Below are positions 28,814 to 39,264 of a stretch of 64,000 bases of DNA, piece after piece. The position numbers were made by a program, and so were the translations under genes. Numbering within the stretch: position 1 is the stretch's first letter; every line of letters starts with the position of its first letter. The DNA is taken from NCBI GenBank assembly GCA_030770425.1, contig JASJFT010000006.1:124001-188000 (forward strand), in the 5' to 3' direction. The notes under the pieces are model-generated. The model worked only from the letters and a program-made list of their open reading frames with translations. It was not told the DNA's origin and searched no databases. The DNA is from Darksidea phi (Eukaryota; Ascomycota; Dothideomycetes; Pleosporales; Lentitheciaceae).

Positions 28814-30311
28814 TTACAGGAAGTACTCGCCCCGCGTGCCCCTGCCGGCGGGGACAGCTCTTCGATGATCGGGCACGGCGCTGAAGATCTGGAATTCGGG
28901 CTTCAGATCTTCGCCGAGGTTCATGATAGACGCGACGTTGCCGCAGCGATAGCAGTAGTTGGGCGCGGACCAGACAGTAACGACATCCTTGTCCTTAAAA
29001 TGGTACTGTGAACGTAAGCTTAGGCGTTTGGAGTAATTCGAAACTGAGACATACTTTGTAGCCTTCGTTGACGAGCTGATGCGCTCGAGCAATGAGTTGG
29101 AGCCCGTTGACGTGGTTAAACTGCACTACGTCAGGTTCTAGAGTTCTGGTAGGGACCATGGGTGACAGACCTCAGAAGACACCTTATCTCCGAACAACCA
29201 CCCAGCACCTCGAGGAGAGACGGCCCAGGTATCAACATCTTCTGGGTCACTCCATACCAAGTCGCAAAATGCGCCTTCGTGTGGGATCTCTTGAGCTCTC
29301 GCAACGACGCGGATCTGGTCTAAGGTCCTGATCTCAGGGCTCAACCCGCCGTGCACACACAGAACCTTTCCGTCTACAATAGCGGCAAGCGCAAGGAAGT
29401 CGAATACTTGACAGCATGCTTTCCATACGGATGCATTTCCGTACTTTGTCTGGCATTCTTCGTAGAAACCGTAGACTTGGGTGATCTGCCTCGATTCATG
29501 ATTCCCACGGACTAGCGTCACTCGGTCGGGGAACCTAGGTAGTTAGCTTTCGTGGTAATGGCAGATTATGAGGATACATACTTCGCTTTCAAGCACATTA
29601 GCAACGTGAATGTTTCCAAACTGAAGTAACCTCGGTCAACGAAGTCGCCGAGGAAGATGAAGTTCTGCTGCCCGTTGCCGCTTGGTAAGTTGCGCATCGA
29701 CCCCGTACGCTCTCCCCCCTCGGTACTTCGCCGCTCAGTGATACTTCTACTCCGCCCACGTTCTTCTTCCTCTTCCTCTTCCTCTGGCTCTTCACCTTCG
29801 GTGGGGCTGGCCGGCCCAGTGTATCTTTCGTCGTGCTGAAATCTTCTCTTCATCTTCCGCTTAGCCTTGGGATCTGTTATGGTGGTGGGCGGTTCAATGT
29901 CTTCGGGCTTTATAGTTGGAGGCACAGCAGGGGTCATGGGGGCGGTGGGGGCATCGCTGGGCATGCCGCCCGCGACACGGAATAGCTCGAGGAGGTCATA
30001 GAACTGGCCATGGATGTCGCCGCATACCGTGACGGGTGTTCTCACGGGCTGAATATTTGATTCTAGGCGAGGGGTCAGCACATGAAGTACGTGGAAGCGG
30101 CGGTAGAGCTCGAAGCCCCCCACGTCTCAACGCTGTTGGACTCGGGAGACTCACCCTCCATGAGGCACTCCTTCACAATCTCGCACAGACGCTTCATCTC
30201 AGCTTCGGGCAGGTATTTGCATTGTTTCGCCTGCTCCAACCACTCATCCGGCCCCGCGCCTTTGGACAGACGTGCCGGCCCTGGCTGCGGGACGTCGCTG
30301 TCCCTTCCCAT
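28814..30311 (-). CDS. SIT4: PP6-type Ser/Thr phosphatase catalytic subunit (SIT4)
   Basis: Five exons (30311-30155, 30062-29582, 29534-29171, 29120-29055, 29005-28814) give 419 residues. All phosphatase metal and catalytic motifs are present: GDIHGQF, GDFVDRG, RGNHESR, HGG, and [54 protein letters not shown] and the EYFL end place it in the PP6/Sit4 group rather than PP4 or PP2A. Sit4 acts in G1/S passage and TOR signalling with Sap partners. Between GGMP and [12 protein letters not shown], where the family normally has a few residues, there are about 98 extra (residues ~88-185): Pro-rich, then basic (KAKRKMKRR), then a Glu run, then Ser/Arg. The insertion lies in exon sequence with no splice signals to remove it. 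Confidence 0.92.
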
Positions 30312-30944
30312 GCTTTACGGCTGTTGCGGGTCTATTGTTGTATCCCAGAAGCGTCAGAGTGTGTCCTTCAGGAGCGGCGAAGCAACAATGGCGGTGGGCA
30401 GGACGACAGTCGTATGACGGTGGTGATTATCAAGCGTGACGTAGCGAATCGGTGCGATACCATGTGTCGAACGCGGCTCGAGTGAATGAGGGGTTCAGCA
30501 ATGAGGGAAAAATAGCAAAGTCAACCGTGTTTGGTGCCGATATGCATGGTGAGGTGGAGCACGAGTAGTAGTGGGCAGCATCTGAAGTGCGGCCGCAGGC
30601 GCTTGGGATGCGGTCACGGAGTGTCGGCAAAGGCGCGTGCGTGCGGTGAGATGCCTGTCGATTCTTTCCGCCATTTGACCATGACCGCAAACAGCCTACC
30701 CTTCAGAACACACTCCACGGTTCTAGCACTCGCACTCATTCGCGCTCACCTCGGCCTGGTCCAGCAGCGGTTACCTCGCGCGTTGAAATCGCCCTCGGCC
30801 CGGGTCCTACCTTCCAATGTCCCTATCTACAAACCATCGGCCCGCCCTCCACCAACCGTCCTCTCCACCCTCGTAACTCCCGCAACCACAACCGCCGCTG
30901 GGCGTTCGGCCACTGTGTAGCTACGCCTCTCTTCCTCAGCATCA
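30312..30944. promoter_or_regulatory. divergent promoter, SIT4 / UPF3
   Basis: 633 bases between divergent starts. No unambiguous element and no further gene. The last 80 bases are CA/CT-rich leader. Confidence 0.45.
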
Positions 30945-32828
30945 ATGGCGCCCCCCGTTGGTGTCAACGGCGTCATACCCGTCACGGTGCTGCAAAAGAA
31001 TGCCCCCGCAACTGCACCCCGCGGGCCCAAAGCCCCCACGCCACGACTGAAGCTCGTGTGCAGACGGCTACCTCCTGGCCTGACCAAGGCTGAATTCGAG
31101 AAGACGCTGGGTGAGGAGTGGAAGGTCGGCGCCGGCAAGATTGACTGGATGAATTACAGAAAGGGCAAAATCTCCACCGAGTGTGTCCCTCCTTCCATAT
31201 GATAGCTCTACATGGACTAACTCTGAAGCAGTGCCGCCAAACCCTCCAAGCCATCTCGCGCCTACATTCATGTCACGCAACAGGCCCATGTTATAGCCCT
31301 CGGCGACCATGTCCGCGAACTTACGTTCCAAGATGCTGCCAAATCCTTCCAGGACCCCGCCCTTGTCGGCCCGCCCGCACTGGAGTTCGCCCCATACCCT
31401 AAGATGCCGGGCAATAGACGTAGGAGTGATGCCCGCCAGGGTACCATCGACCAGGATCCGGAGTTTAAGGAGTTCCTCGAAAGCCTGACCGCGCCCATCA
31501 CTAAGCCTGCTGCGCCCGAAGAAGAGCCTCAGAAAGAGAAGGTCAAGACCACACCCCTGATCGAAGCCCTCCGGGAGAAGAAGGCAAACAAGGACAAACC
31601 CCAGGGAAAGAGAAATGCCAAAGACGACGCCGCAGAGAAGAAAATTCAGGGCAGGCCTGGAAAGGAAGCTGCGTCTGCGTCTGTAGACAAAAACCGCAAA
31701 CTCACCAAAGCTGAGCGCGAGAAGGCTCAAAAGGACGCGGTCAAGGCTCTCAATACCCAAGCATCTGCTATCAAGGATGCATCAAGTGCGGCAACCGACA
31801 AAGCTGCTTCGGCTGCGACTGTACCCACTCCAGAGCGCAAGCGTGGAAACGTCAATCTTGCAAAGTCGATGCTCCAACGCGATTTAGGCATTGGACCTGC
31901 GGCTAACAGACGGCGGGGTGCGAAGCGTGAGCTCACTCCCGCTACCCAAGAGACGTCTGTCAAACAGGACGAGAATGCGTCTGGCAAGCAGAAGCCGAAA
32001 GAGGCCCCCACTGCCCCAGCAGCTATTGTTGCCGCTTCAGAGAAAGGTGTCCCTGCGTCTCCTAAGAAGGAGCGGCCATCCCGTTCCGAACGCCGCGCAT
32101 TTCACAAGGCAGGCAGTTCCTTGGTAGACAAAACGAACAATAAGACCGTAGTCGAGGATTCCAAGGCACAGACCAAGCCTACCGCTACCCCGGCTCCTAT
32201 GATTCTCAAGAAGCCGCAGCCCGCTCAGACTCAGGCCCCTATGGTGCCCAAAGGTCCAGCTGCCGCACGTGCCCCACCCACCGAGCCCGCTGCCGCTAGG
32301 AACACGCCTGTTCCATCAAACCCCAGTCCTGTTGCCCGTCCGTCCAATCCCACACCCAACCATGCCGCACCAGCTTCCCCAGCTCCTACCCCTATCGGCA
32401 AACAGGCGTTCCTGAAACACGCCAACGCCTCCCAGGGCATTACTGAACCGCTCATTGAAGAAGCGCTGAAGGCATTTGGCCCTATCGAGAAGGTTGAGAT
32501 TGACAAGCGCAAGGGATTCGCATATGTCGACTTTGCGGACTCGGAAGGCTTGGCCAAAGCTATTGCCGCGAGTCCTGTCACGGTCGCTCAGGGTGCCGTC
32601 CAAGTGCTTGAGCGGAAGGAGAAGGTCCCCCGGAACCGATCTTTTGCGGGTCCTCCGATCGGACCGGCCCGTGGCCGTGGTGGTTTTGGTCCGCGCGGAC
32701 GAGGTGGACGCGGTGGCGCAAGGGGTGGTGGGCATATGAACACAGGTGCAGGTGCGGCTGATACCGCGCAAGCTCCTGCTCCTGCACCAGTTTCAGTTGC
32801 CCCGGTCGGCGGCGATGCAGCTACATGA
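30945..32828 (+). CDS. UPF3: nonsense-mediated decay factor UPF3 (Smg4/UPF3 domain)
   Basis: Two exons (30945-31180, 31232-32828) give 610 residues. The Smg4/UPF3 domain (about residues 30-200) starts RLKLVCRRLPPGLTKAEFEK and continues with AYIHVTQQAHVIALGDHVRE, FQDAAKSFQDPALVGPPALE and FAPYPKMP, as in all UPF3 proteins. EFKEFLESLTAP closes it. A long disordered Lys/Ala/Pro region follows. Near the C-terminus (about 467-545) a second RRM-like fold is visible (ALKAFGPIEKVEIDKRKGFA, then YVDFADSEGLAKAIA), followed by an RGG-type tail (GRGGFGPRGRGGRGGARGGG). UPF3 links the exon-junction or termination complex to UPF2 and UPF1. The added RNA-binding end is absent from animal and yeast proteins as far as I know. 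Confidence 0.9.
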
Positions 32829-33544
32829 AGATCCTTCTCTGCTACCATTACGATATCACAGTCAACGATGACAAGTATCCCGGGGCTTCTCGAAGGTTCA
32901 AATCTAGACACCTCTAGTGCAGAACGGAACTTCCGATATCCGACCACAGCTATCGCTATAAGACGAGTTGGTCAACAACTTGCATAGATTTGCATTGGAC
33001 TTCAATGCGACATTACAGCTCATAGCTTACTCCGGACATATCTTCTCTTGAGACACCATCCATTTACCAACTTCCGTGCCTGGGTCAGACCTTGGTCGCG
33101 GAGGCTTACCTAGCTTGAGTCATGCAGTATGAGAGTATGGGATCAGATATGAGATCATGAGGAGACAGGGGTATATGATGAGCTTAGCTTTTCATGAGAC
33201 AACGCTGCAACGAATTAGTCAAGAGGATATAAATCACTCGGTAGGCTTTCAACCTTCAAGCTACATGAGCAATGTTCACAGCGATGCGATTATTCCGTAG
33301 GCCATCAAAGTGTCCATAAAGCTTATATGTCAACTTTGTTTATTGAATTCAGCTGCGACGATCTGCTTCTATGGATGGCGTGTATGTACAAGTCAATCTA
33401 CAGATTTCGACTCCCCAATAATGCTCAAAAGCCAGCATGCTATCCTAGGTCCCAACATAATAGAGATGATGCTAAAACTCCTTGAAACGCCTATGCCTGA
33501 CCCGTTGGTCCCAAGATAACTCCCACACGCAGCCTACTACCATT
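32829..33544. other. convergent 3' region, UPF3 / mitochondrial carrier
   Basis: 716 bases between converging genes, AT-richer than coding DNA. No gene is recognised; an open frame at 33310-33519 has no coding character. Confidence 0.4.
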
Positions 33545-34803
33545 TTATATTCCAAGGTAGTACTTTCCTCTCTCGTAAACGAAGAAGCTCGTCGCAGCCA
33601 TGGGCACAACCTTGATGTATCCAATCGTCAAGCCCACAAAAAAGCCTCGTAATCCTTTCTCCCTGAATATCCGTTTAGCTACTTCTGCTATGCTTAGTCT
33701 ATGTCCATCCCCTACAACACCACCAACCTGCATCCTTCTTCGAATAACTTCAAGCGGATATGATACAGTTTGTGAAAAGAAGCCTGCGAAACCCCCCGCC
33801 GTGAGCTCGGCCCAGTATCGTAGCTGAGCGGGTTTGTGGCTGGTAGTAGACGATTCGGAGCGTTGGGTGTTCGGAAGAGTGGTGTGGGGGAAAAGGCGCG
33901 GGTGTCGCATTAGATCGGAGAGGGTATCGTGAGCGAGGAAGGATGCGCCTGCGTATGGGATCATGCCCAGTAAAGTCGGACTGAAGCCGCGGAAGAAGTT
34001 CGCCAGACCTGTCCGTGGCGCAGCTTTCTCTACCACGGTAGCTGTGACCACAGAGATTGGATTTTGTGGATGATGTACGGTGGGTGGAGGATGCTCATTG
34101 TATATCAATTTACATATCGAACGGAGAGTGCTGTGTTTTTGGGCGTGGGTTTCGAAGGCAAGGCGTACTCTTATCACCTCTAAAGGATATGTGAAGAATA
34201 CTGATACCATGCCTGCCAAGCTGCCGGATACAAAGCGCCGTGCTGGTGTTTCTTCCCCCTTGTGTTTTATGACGATCGCGCGTATCTGCTCGTATGCAAG
34301 GAACTTTATGCCGGCATAAGGAAAAATGCGAAGCAGCGTCGCAGAGTGGCCTTTGAAGAGACCACGAACGCCATTGTCTCTGTATATGTCGCGTATCGAT
34401 TCGGGGAGGCCGGTCCAATGGCCTTGGTATTTTGCGAAGCTAGGATTGCTGGTTTGGAGGAGAATCTTGACGCGGTCGAGGGGGCCGACTACTGTCTTTG
34501 CCTATAATATGGCATTAGATTTACATTTCCCTGGCACAAGTAACATGAGGAGCCTACTGCGCATCCAGCCAAACCCCCCGCAACCCCACTCTTTATCAGA
34601 TACTCAGCACTCTGCTTGTCAACCTTCTTTGACGGACTCTGCCCTGCACTCGCCATCTTTTCGCCGCCGACTGTTATAGACTCATCGCCAGTAGGATATA
34701 GCGACGGTTTCTGGCGTTTTGTATGGGCAGAGATCGTTTGCGCGGTTGTTGTCATGATGCGGGAAGGTTCGTGTTCCTCATGGCGGAGAGTATTTGTCGA
34801 CAT
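33545..34803 (-). CDS. LEU5: mitochondrial carrier, LEU5-like (coenzyme A transport)
   Basis: Two exons (34803-34558, 34501-33545) give 400 residues; a second in-frame ATG at 34755 would give 384. Three carrier repeats are present, each with the P-x-[DE]-x-x-[RK] signature: VVGPLDRVKILLQ, FFTYPLEVIRVRL and TVSYPLEVIRRRM. FKGHSATLLRIFPYAGIKFL and FFRGFSPTLLGMIPYAGASF are typical of the Leu5/SLC25A42/SLC25A16 group, needed for CoA accumulation in the mitochondrial matrix. A Ser/Pro-rich loop (about residues 280-320, LPNTQRSESSTTSHK) is longer than usual. The protein sits in the inner membrane with six helices. Divergent from the METTL4-like gene. Confidence 0.88.
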
Positions 34804-35329
34804 GCCAGGTTGTTCCTGCTCTGTCTACTCACCGCAACATAGGGGTAACTGGCAAACTATTATTAAGAGAGAGATTGAGCGGTGGCATTGACAGAGGTTG
34901 TCGTATGCTTAGAAAAGCGGAAGAATGGTGTGGAGGATATGCCGCTAGCCATGACGTTGGTTGCCGAGGATCTAGATGTTTCCGGCCGGTGAGGGCTTGG
35001 CAGGTCCGATGCAAAGCGGGAAGTTTTCCTCGCTCGGAACAACACCACGCTATTTCGGCACGTGTTACACCCGGCAATGTGAGCATGCCAGGCCTGCAAA
35101 AGAAGGTCAAATTGACGCATGTCACTCACTAGTTTCTTTTGTTTGGTTGTATTTGCCAAATTCACGGTATGGGCGCTAGTGACGTAGAGGCTGCTCAAGA
35201 GACAACGGTACCATATGAGTAGGTCTACTTTTACCTATTCACTTCAACACCCTGTATTTCTTATCCCAATTTATACTCTCTTCCTCTCCTTAGACCCAAG
35301 AACATCTAACACGCGCGGAACTTAGCATC
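34804..35329. promoter_or_regulatory. divergent promoter, LEU5 / METTL4-like
   Basis: 526 bases between divergent starts. A pyrimidine-rich tract (CTCTCTTCCTCTCCTTAG) lies just before the METTL4-like start. No extra gene. Confidence 0.45.
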
Positions 35330-36754
35330 ATGTCAAGCTCCAGATCTGGAAGTACACCACGACCGGCCATCCTCTATCAGAACGCAAATTGCGATGTCAC
35401 GCTCATCGACATCCCAACATCCATTGCTGCAGCGCAAGGCCGTGCGGACACTCTTCTTTCAACGCCACCTCTAGAAGCGCCCATCTTGCTACATGAAGAA
35501 CCGAAAAGCGAAAAAGCAAAGACCAATCAGTCTCACCATCTTCCGAATGCCGACCTCAATGCACAGTATAAAAGCACCATCGAGAAAGCGCTTGCCCAGA
35601 TCCGACAGAACGTCTCAAACCCATGGTGCGTACCACGCAAGCTAATGGCCCGAGCACCAAAGCCTAGGGAGACGGATATGCAGATCGACGATCCGGAGAA
35701 GGAACTGGAGAACCGACTCCGGGAGTGGGCCGCGCTGGACGGAAGCAAGGGCGATGATAGTGCGTTGGACTTCCAGAAGATGATGGCTTCTCTCTGTGTG
35801 ACTTCCGAGACTGATGCAACCGTGACTGAGGATGTCGCACAGAACTGGATGATGTCGTACCGTCCTGCACGCGAGATAGAAAACAACTCACAACATGCTA
35901 GATCTATTTCGGAGATAAAGTCAATTGCACAGCAGGAACCGTGGCTATCCTTCTTTCACAATCCGGAGAAGCATGCATTGGACCTCACGGTGTTTCAGAC
36001 ACCAACCGGCAAAGGCCAGGAAACGCCCGAGTACCGTTTCACAATTCCTCCGCAGGCCACCTTCTTTCTAAGTGATTCGACCCATTCGGAGGCCTTTCGT
36101 GCATCGTTTCGCAAGGTGACGGATGAGTATACGCTTCCGAGGCACTTCGACTTGGTCCTACTTGACCCACCGTGGCCCAATCGATCCGCCAAGCGAAAGG
36201 GAGCGTATGAGCAAGTCGGAGGTATGCCCCGGATGAAGAAGATGCTTCTAGGGATGGATATAGACAACTACCTCGAGCACAATGCGCTGGTGGGCGTCTG
36301 GATCACGAACAAGGAGGTCATGCGGAAACACATAATAGGCCCTGGGGGTCTATTCGAGAAGTGGAACATCGGACTTATCGAGGAGTGGATATGGGTGAAG
36401 ACGACCATCCACGGCGAGCCTATGTTCGACATGGATAGTGTCGTACGCAAGCCATACGAGATCCTGCTTCTCGGCAGAGCTGCGCCAAATTCCTGGACGA
36501 CCATGGCGGCAGCACCCAACGTTAAGAAGAGGGTCATCGCCGCGGTACCAGACATCCACTCTCGCAAACCCTGTCTGAAACAGTTGCTCGAGCCTTACAT
36601 GCCTGATATAAGTGATTACAGCGCTCTCGAAATCTTCTCAAGGAATCTTGTCTCTGGATGGACGTCCTGGGGCAACGAAGTACTCAAGTACAATTGCTCT
36701 CAATATTGGGCACCAAGCTCAGAGGAATACCCATCAGATGCTCCGCGTAGATGA
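35330..36754 (+). CDS. MT-A70 family N6-adenine methyltransferase, METTL4-like
   Basis: An intact intron-free frame of 474 residues. The C-terminal half is an MT-A70 domain with the catalytic DPPW at residues ~279-282 (LVLLDPPWPNRSAKRKG), then GVWITNKEVMRKHI, EEWIWVKTTIHGEPMF, RKPYEILLLGR, HSRKPCLKQLLEPYM and, as METTL4 hallmarks, LEIFSRNLVSGWTSWGNEVL. METTL4 enzymes transfer methyl groups from SAM to adenine N6 in RNA (U2 snRNA in animals) and possibly DNA; which of these this protein modifies cannot be seen. The N-terminal 200 residues are poorly conserved. The end WGNEVLKYNCSQYW matches the usual METTL4 C-terminus, so the gene is complete. Confidence 0.9.
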   Translation: MSSSRSGSTPRPAILYQNANCDVTLIDIPTSIAAAQGRADTLLSTPPLEAPILLHEEPKSEKAKTNQSHHLPNADLNAQYKSTIEKALAQIRQNVSNPWCVPRKLMARAPKPRETDMQIDDPEKELENRLREWAALDGSKGDDSALDFQKMMASLCVTSETDATVTEDVAQNWMMSYRPAREIENNSQHARSISEIKSIAQQEPWLSFFHNPEKHALDLTVFQTPTGKGQETPEYRFTIPPQATFFLSDSTHSEAFRASFRKVTDEYTLPRHFDLVLLDPPWPNRSAKRKGAYEQVGGMPRMKKMLLGMDIDNYLEHNALVGVWITNKEVMRKHIIGPGGLFEKWNIGLIEEWIWVKTTIHGEPMFDMDSVVRKPYEILLLGRAAPNSWTTMAAAPNVKKRVIAAVPDIHSRKPCLKQLLEPYMPDISDYSALEIFSRNLVSGWTSWGNEVLKYNCSQYWAPSSEEYPSDAPRR

Positions 36755-37252
36755 ATTGGCTTGCAGAACCGCATGAAATGGCGCTAGTTCTGGAAGTACT
36801 TCCTCGGTTACGAGGCGCATTTCCGGATCGTCGGCTGCGAGTCACCCCTTCCCTCGGGGAATGTCCCGGTAACACCTACGAAAATTTACCTAGCATACCA
36901 ACGGCCATGCATTAACCCAGGGTGGCGTTTTCGATCATTACCAAGATCCTGAATGGCAATTTGCAGGACAGTGTTCCTGTACTTCAGTCTCATCATGAGT
37001 CACTTTTGCACGGCTCGTGACCCTTGAGCGAATTTCCAATAATAGACTAGCCAAGATTTAGTAAATGCGATGGAAACCGACGTATTTCGAGGTTCATCTC
37101 GACTTCTTGTAGCTTCCAGGTACCGACGAAATACAAATCAGAGAAGGGTGGATTCCTTCCAACAGATTGGTTCTCTAGCAACTACTTGATAGTCTATAAG
37201 CCAAAATAGTGACAGTGACAGCCTACATCACGAAGATGGCAACAGTGCCAGC
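36755..37252. other. convergent 3' region
   Basis: About 500 non-coding bases between the METTL4-like gene and the next, minus-strand gene. Nothing specific. Confidence 0.4.
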
Positions 37253-37791
37253 TCAATAGTAAACAATATCTTCGTCGCTGCTCCCCGCATCCCTCCACCT
37301 TGCCAGTGCCCTCTTGACATTCTCCGCTGCCTTTTCAGCATAGTCTGGGCCAGGCTGCGCAGGGAGTGTAGCAGCCGGGTCCCCGGCTATCCAGGCTACG
37401 GGCGCGCTGCCCATTCCGCGACATAAATGGTTGAGCTCCTTTACATGAGCCGGATCGAATGCGCGTCCAAAGATGACTGCACGCGGTGGCTGGCTGTAGT
37501 CGTGGGTGCCAATGTGGTTTGAACTGGGCGACTTAGGCCCAAGCCCAGCGACAAGGTCAGGGAGATTGGCCTTTGCGTCTTCGAATGAATTGATGAAGTG
37601 GATGACTGAGGTCCGAGTCAGTGTTATTGCACACTGGTCAGCTGGAGGTGCTATCGAGGAGACGAACTTTGGATCTGGGGCAGAAGCAGCGGCGTGACTT
37701 TCTCCCCAACTGCTACAGTCTTGCCGCATAATACGGCACGAATTGGCTGTTGTTCAGCCGGTGGATTCGCCTCGCCGGTGTGGCTCGCCAT
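37253..37791 (-). CDS. conserved small fungal protein, unknown function
   Basis: Two exons (37791-37668, 37605-37253) join across a 62 nt intron (GTTCGT...CTCAG) to give 158 residues. The spliced protein has a Rossmann-like first strand and loop (IRAVLCGKTVAVGEKVTPLL), then PQIQIIHFINSFEDAKANLP at the junction, then RAVIFGRAFDPAHV and PVAWIAGDP. It resembles a widespread group of small fungal proteins often annotated as NAD(P)-binding or hypothetical; I cannot name a reaction. The unspliced DNA also has an open 158-codon frame from an ATG at 37729 (MRQDCSSW...), but the spliced form alone keeps the pattern described. Confidence in the gene is moderate and in its function nil. Confidence 0.7.
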
Positions 37792-38948
37792 GAGTGTCCG
37801 CTGGCAGCCGTGACGACAACCTCGGTCGCAAAAAAGGTAACGTATTAGTTGATTTGGAATATGCAGTACCTTATTCAAAGGGCTCGGAATATATGCTTAC
37901 CACCCTCGGTACATGACGCCTTATATCCGGTAGCCAAGTTACAATCAAAAACCAGACTCTATGTAAGAATCGCAAAGCTCTTTAGACTACCTATCCTTCA
38001 TTGCTAGTCGTCGTCGTCCTGCTCATCCTGACGCTTATCTCCGTAATGCCCCCCTTATTTCCATTATAGACCAGGATCCACAAAAGCAGTTTAGACGGGG
38101 GTGCTATAACGAACTTCGCTCGCCGAAGTGCCCGACGCTTACAAATCAGGTAATGAGGAAATGAAAATTACTCTCTCTCTTTACTACTACTATCTAAGCT
38201 GGAAGTCTATGTGATGGTATATCTCACGATACATGTATTGTTGTAGCCTGGCCAGCTAGCAATCTCGATACTCCTGCACTTACATCCTCGCATGCACCAT
38301 CACGGCCTAGCATACAGTTTGTGTTTGTTCAAAGCCGCGTACCACTGCCATAGCTATAGCTATAGCGTTCGGATATCTCGTGTACGAAAGAGAGGGCTAG
38401 GATTGGCTGCATGATGTTAGCGCACTGCGAGGCTTAGAGCTTGTTGAAGATCTCGAGAAAGAAAGGGCAAAGTAGAGACGGAAAGGAAGACCGAGGGTTC
38501 CCCCTGTGGGATTGGAGGGCTCGTTTCTGGATGCTAGTTCGTATAGGATTTACTTTGATGTTGCTGACGCCAATGGATTCGAGCGGGGTGCTTGGGTACA
38601 GGTTGTCAGCGGGAACATGTAATAGGTGGTGATATACTGTTATACGCAGTTTACTGTTGTCCATTATGTGCGAATGACAACAGAAAGTGATTGATTTAAT
38701 CTCCTGTTAAGCAGAATTCTGAGTTAGATCTAAACGACATTGACCTGAGAGATGGTCACTTGCAGCCTCCAACACTACCCAGTCTTTCTTTTTACTTTTT
38801 GGTGGCACATTGCTATCTACTTGGCTTGATTGTCGTCAGCTCGTTCTTAAAATGTCGTGTATGTGTCCAACTTTAGTAACCACTCCCCTCCCATATCGGT
38901 TTTCCAGTTGTGGTTTGATAAGCTGCGCGGGAAAAAACGAAGATAGCG
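37792..38948. other. gene-free spacer
   Basis: About 1.1 kb without recognisable coding sequence. An open frame at 38434-38664 (minus) has no family resemblance. Slightly AT-rich with short TATAGC-type repeats near 38350. Confidence 0.4.
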
Positions 38949-39264
38949 TTATTTCCTGAGATTTGCAGGTGCAAAACTAATACGCAAGTCGTCGGTGTTC
39001 GCAGTGTTGAAGGTCGACAGGGCTGCGATTGCAGGCGAAGACGACCGAAGCGCCACGGGCGGCGAAATCGGCAGCGCGGTCGCTAAAGGCGATGATCTCG
39101 GAGATTCCTCGGCAAACGCTATATAATTCCTCCTGAGCAGCTTCGAAAACACTTTCGTTCGAGGCCCGGAGTACGAGTATCCAGCGTGTCTGCACGCCAT
39201 GAGCCTTCCATCCTAGCGTTTGGTTTGTACCGCATGATCCAACTTCCTGCAACGGCAACCTCAC
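38949..39264 (-). pseudogene. peroxiredoxin (2-Cys type) fragment
   Basis: The frame at 39264-38977 contains VCRGISEIIAFSDRAADFAA followed by RGASVVFAC. It closely resembles the 2-Cys peroxiredoxin block in which the peroxidatic Cys sits in VCPTEI, followed by IAFSDRA and a beta strand ending in a conserved T/S/C. The Pro-Thr after the Cys is replaced by Arg-Gly-Ile-Ser, an inserted-looking change. The sequence before (thioredoxin-fold strands) and after (second half with the resolving Cys) is missing. It is therefore a relic, not a working enzyme. Confidence 0.45.

Noticed and set aside
37253..37729. Unspliced 158-codon frame from ATG 37729
   Set aside because: Only the spliced version starting at 37791 keeps the conserved first strand and the IIHFINSFEDA junction.
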